Below are positions 30,166 through 32,730 of a DNA stretch of 32,730 bases, one piece after another. The position numbers and the translations under genes are program-made. The notes beneath the pieces are model-generated. The model had not been told where the DNA came from. It made no database searches and saw nothing but the letters and a program-made list of their open reading frames with translations. The stretch covers positions 1-32,730 of the forward strand of contig CACZDC010000018.1 in NCBI GenBank assembly GCA_902779785.1, read 5' to 3'. Origin of the DNA: an uncultured Bacteroidia bacterium. Lineage in GTDB: Bacteria; Bacteroidota; Bacteroidia; Bacteroidales; UBA932. Each line of letters opens with the position of its first letter. The stretch's first letter is position 1.

Positions 30166-32559
30166 ATGAAAAAACTTGCAATCCTTCTTTCGTTCCTGCT
30201 TCCCTCAGCAGTTTTCGGGGCAGAGAATAATCCCGTGGCAAAGCCCGAGGCCGTCGTAGTCAGCGGCAACGCCCGTTTCACAGTCCTTACCGACAGGCTT
30301 ATCCGTATGGAGTGGGCCGCGGACGGCGTTTTCGAAGACAATGCGACGCTCGCCATCGTCAACCGGAACCTCCCGGTCCCGGCTTTCAAGAAGTCAGAAA
30401 AAGACGGTGTCCTGAGTCTGAAAACTGACAAGCTCAGCCTTACTTACAAAGGCGGACGCTTCAGCGCCGACAATCTTTCCGTAAAGTTCAAGATGAACGG
30501 AAAGAATGTAATCTGGACCCCCGGAATGGAAGAAAGCGGCAACCTTCTCGGCACGACTCGCACTCTTGACGGCAGCGACGGCTTCGAAAAGCTGAGCAAG
30601 ACCGAGACTAAGATGGAAAACGGCATCCTCTCCCGGGACGGCTGGGCCATCGTGGACGAGAGCGCGAGGCATCTTCTGGTCAAGGATGGCTCCGACTGGG
30701 GAGAATGGGTGGCAGAGCGGAGCGAATCTGACCGCCTGGACCTCTATATCTTTGCCTATGGCCACGACTACAAGGCAGCCCTCTCCGATTTCTCGAAGGT
30801 AGCCGGAAAGATTCCCCTGCCGCCGAAATACACCCTCGGCTACTGGTGGAGCCGCTATTGGATCTATACCGACGACGAGATTATGGAGCTTGCTAAGACT
30901 ATGAGGGAGAGGCAGATACCTATCGATGTCTTCATCATAGATATGGACTGGCACCTGACCTGGAAGGAACTTGACAAGCGCTGTGGCCACGACGAATTCG
31001 GCCAGAGACGAGGCTGGACGGGATATACCTGGAACCGGGATCTTTTCCCGAATCCGGAAGGGACGCTGCACGACCTCCACGCGATGGGTCTGAAGACTTC
31101 GCTGAACCTTCACCCGGCTTCCGGAATCCGCCCGCTGGAAGACTGCTATGAGCGTTTCGTGGAAGACTATCTCTCCCGCACCAACGACTATGACGGCCCG
31201 AAGGATTATGTCTATGACGGCCTCTGGCAGTTCAAGGGCGTGGACAAGGCGGTCGGAAAAGCAGGCCACCGCGCTCCGGTCCCCTTCCGCCTCTCGCAGC
31301 AGGCCTGGGCCGACGCATACTTCAATTCCGTCATCCATCCCCTTGAGCGTCAGGGAGTTGACTTCTGGTGGCTGGACTGGCAGCAATGGAGGGAAGACCG
31401 CTACGTGAAGGATCTGTCCAACACCTTCTGGTGCAACTTTACCTTCTTCAACGACAAGGTCCGCCAGAGCAAATCCCTCGGCCTCGACGCTCCCCGTCCG
31501 CTTATCTATCACCGCTGGGGCGGCCTCGGAAGCCACCGCTACCAGCTCGGCTTCAGCGGCGACACATACGAGGAATGGAAAGTCCTGGCCTTTCTGCCCT
31601 GGTTCACGGCCACGGCCTCCAATGTCGGCTACGGCTACTGGGGCCACGATATCGGCGGGCACCAGCAGCACGGCGGCAACAAGCACCGCTCCGACCCGGA
31701 ACTCTTCACCCGCTGGATCCAGTACGGAGTCTTTACCCCGATTTTCAAGACCCATTCCACCCAGAACGCCAACCTGGACCGCCGTATCTGGGCCTATCCC
31801 GAGCACTATCCTTATATGAAGGCAGCGGTGGAACTTCGCTATGCCCTCACTCCTTATATCTACGATGCGGCGAGGGAGGCTTTCGACAGCGGTATAAGTA
31901 TCTGCCGCCCGCTCTATTACGAGTATCCGGAGCAGGAGAATGCCTACAGTTGGAAGGAAGAGTTCTTCTTCGGTGACAAGATTCTCGCCACCGCCCTCTG
32001 CCAGCCTATGGACAAGGCGAGCGGCAAGACCGAGCGCAAGATGTGGTTCCCAGCCGGAAACGACTGGTACGATATGGCAAAGCACAAGATGCTCAAGGGC
32101 GGGTCCATCCAGACTCTCTACTATGGAATCGACGAGAATCCCTGGTACGTCAAGGCCGGAAGCATAATCCCGCTTGCCGCCGAAGGCATCCAGAACCTCC
32201 AGGATCCTACCGATGCTTGGCGCATCCTCATCATCCCCGGCAACGGAAAATCCTCCTACGAGCGCTATGAGGACGACGGTCTGACACAGAACTATGTCAA
32301 CGACTACGCCACTACCCTCATCACCAAAGAGGCCTCCTCCTCCCGGATCCGGGTCCACGTCGCCCCCCGCAAAGGCTCCTATGCCGGCGCCCCCGCCACC
32401 CGCAGCCTCAGCCTCGTTTTCGAAGGCGTGACAAAGGCGCCGAAGAAGGTGACAGTCAACGGCGCTGCCGTCAGCTCTTCCCTTGACGGCACAGCCCTGA
32501 AAGTCGACCTCGGCAAGCGCAGCGCCTCCGAGGAGCTGGACATCATCGTGCTGCGCTGA
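30166..32559 (+). CDS. GH31 family glycosidase (alpha-glucosidase/alpha-xylosidase-like), secreted
   Basis: 797 residues with a signal peptide (MKKLAILLSFLLPSAVFGAE), so periplasmic or secreted. An N-terminal galactose-mutarotase-like domain (about 25-215) is followed by the GH31 barrel: LGYWWSRYWIYTDDEIMELA near residues 223-242, VFIIDMDWHLTWKELD near 258, the nucleophile aspartate in DFWWLDWQQW near 404, and the acid/base aspartate in GFSGDTYEEW near 466. The HDIGGH stretch near 495 is also family-typical. A C-terminal beta domain ends the protein. The open frame continues upstream to 29791, but that part is antisense to the kinase gene. Substrate specificity cannot be assigned. Confidence 0.9.
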   Translation: MKKLAILLSFLLPSAVFGAENNPVAKPEAVVVSGNARFTVLTDRLIRMEWAADGVFEDNATLAIVNRNLPVPAFKKSEKDGVLSLKTDKLSLTYKGGRFSADNLSVKFKMNGKNVIWTPGMEESGNLLGTTRTLDGSDGFEKLSKTETKMENGILSRDGWAIVDESARHLLVKDGSDWGEWVAERSESDRLDLYIFAYGHDYKAALSDFSKVAGKIPLPPKYTLGYWWSRYWIYTDDEIMELAKTMRERQIPIDVFIIDMDWHLTWKELDKRCGHDEFGQRRGWTGYTWNRDLFPNPEGTLHDLHAMGLKTSLNLHPASGIRPLEDCYERFVEDYLSRTNDYDGPKDYVYDGLWQFKGVDKAVGKAGHRAPVPFRLSQQAWADAYFNSVIHPLERQGVDFWWLDWQQWREDRYVKDLSNTFWCNFTFFNDKVRQSKSLGLDAPRPLIYHRWGGLGSHRYQLGFSGDTYEEWKVLAFLPWFTATASNVGYGYWGHDIGGHQQHGGNKHRSDPELFTRWIQYGVFTPIFKTHSTQNANLDRRIWAYPEHYPYMKAAVELRYALTPYIYDAAREAFDSGISICRPLYYEYPEQENAYSWKEEFFFGDKILATALCQPMDKASGKTERKMWFPAGNDWYDMAKHKMLKGGSIQTLYYGIDENPWYVKAGSIIPLAAEGIQNLQDPTDAWRILIIPGNGKSSYERYEDDGLTQNYVNDYATTLITKEASSSRIRVHVAPRKGSYAGAPATRSLSLVFEGVTKAPKKVTVNGAAVSSSLDGTALKVDLGKRSASEELDIIVLR

Positions 32560-32567
32560 TCAGCCCG

Positions 32568-32590
32568 CATCTCACGCGGAGCGTGAAATG
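32568..32590 (+). terminator. hairpin after the GH31 gene
   Basis: CAT-C-TCACGC-GGA-GCGTGA-A-ATG: a 9-bp stem with one mismatch, 9 bp after the stop codon. It has no T tract, so it is a weak terminator candidate or a 3-prime mRNA stabiliser. Confidence 0.4.
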
Positions 32591-32639
32591 CAAGCACCTG
32601 ACTTGTAGACACTTACTAAAAATCGTCTATGTGATTTTA

Positions 32640-32730
32640 GGTTCTTCGTCACTTTTGGTGCAATTTAGCCTGTTTTGGAGAGTGACATTTTAAGCATTAG
32701 GAGACGGTAGTCGGCCCTTCCGTACATCTG
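32640..32730 (-). mobile_element. end of an insertion sequence, probably ISL3-like (cut by window edge)
   Basis: GGTTCTTCGTCACTTTTGG begins at 32640 and resembles the GG-TCTT-type terminal repeats of ISL3-family elements. The transposase reading frame on the minus strand ends 25 bases inside it. The other end lies outside the window, so neither the terminal inverted repeat nor a target duplication can be checked. Confidence 0.45.
32665..32730 (-). CDS. transposase, C-terminal fragment (partial, runs off the window)
   Basis: The minus-strand frame from the window edge reads QMYGRADYRLLMLKMSLSKTG and then TAA at 32667-32665. The QMYGRA-x-x-x-LL pattern is what I expect at the C-terminus of ISL3-type transposases. 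Only 21 residues are visible, so the family call is tentative. Confidence 0.45.
   Translation of the reverse strand, partial: QMYGRADYRLLMLKMSLSKTG

Noticed and set aside
30394-32358. 654-codon open frame on the minus strand
   Set aside because: It lies wholly antisense to the well-supported GH31 gene. Its translation has low-complexity composition with no domain motif, as expected from GC-rich codon bias in the opposite frame.

Overview
The window looks like chromosomal DNA of a member of the Bacteroidales (Bacteroidota), moderately GC-rich (mid-50s percent by eye). The evidence is the recurring TAnnTTTG minus-7 promoter boxes, the lack of clear Shine-Dalgarno sites, lipoprotein signals, and families typical of the phylum: a type I asparaginase, an exbB/exbD cluster with two exbD genes, a TGS-uridine kinase fusion, AsnA beside AsnS, an M13 peptidase ending in RVxIW, and GH31 and GH78 glycosidases.

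Layout. 1-196: GC-rich dispersed repeat. 197-3244 (minus): a 5-prime-truncated FtsX/LolE-type permease immediately behind an M13 metallopeptidase lipoprotein. 3318-4923 (plus): two overlapping membrane protein genes, YczE-like and BASS-like, converging on a Nudix hydrolase gene (4913-5524, minus). 5564-8022 (plus): SRPBCC-like protein, RsmF-like methyltransferase and a secreted repeat protein. 8071-12103 (plus): queA with a clear terminator, dprA, a TatD-family nuclease and L-asparaginase. 12224-14571 (plus): the proton-channel cluster exbB, a small membrane protein, exbD, exbD, ending at a terminator. 14630-16295: an AT-rich island bounded by inverted copies of the GC-rich repeat. It holds a textbook promoter, a strongly structured RNA of about 160 nt and a membrane-anchored HTH-type regulator gene. 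16296-20153: asnA, divergent from the asnS-udk-tonB-like operon. 20140-25785 (minus): a four-gene operon of a DUF3352-like protein, an acyl-CoA synthetase, a dCMP deaminase and an S41 protease. 25837-30102 (minus): TGS-kinase followed by a GH78 alpha-L-rhamnosidase. 30166-32559 (plus): GH31 glycosidase. 32640-32730: the edge of an insertion sequence with the end of its transposase.

Most of the window is ordinary housekeeping sequence in tight operons. Genes for asparagine breakdown (ansA), synthesis (asnA) and tRNA charging (asnS) lie within about 8 kb. The part that departs from this is 14.6-16.3 kb. There, a promoter with correctly spaced minus-33 and minus-7 boxes starts an RNA that folds by eye into a three-way junction with perfect closing helices. 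A CCGAC segment in it can pair with either of two GTCGG copies. A seven-T tract and the regulator's start codon follow directly. I read this as a candidate undescribed leader (attenuator or riboswitch-like) or a discrete small RNA; I could not match it to a family by memory. No folding program, database search or phylogeny was run. Family names come from motif recognition and lengths.
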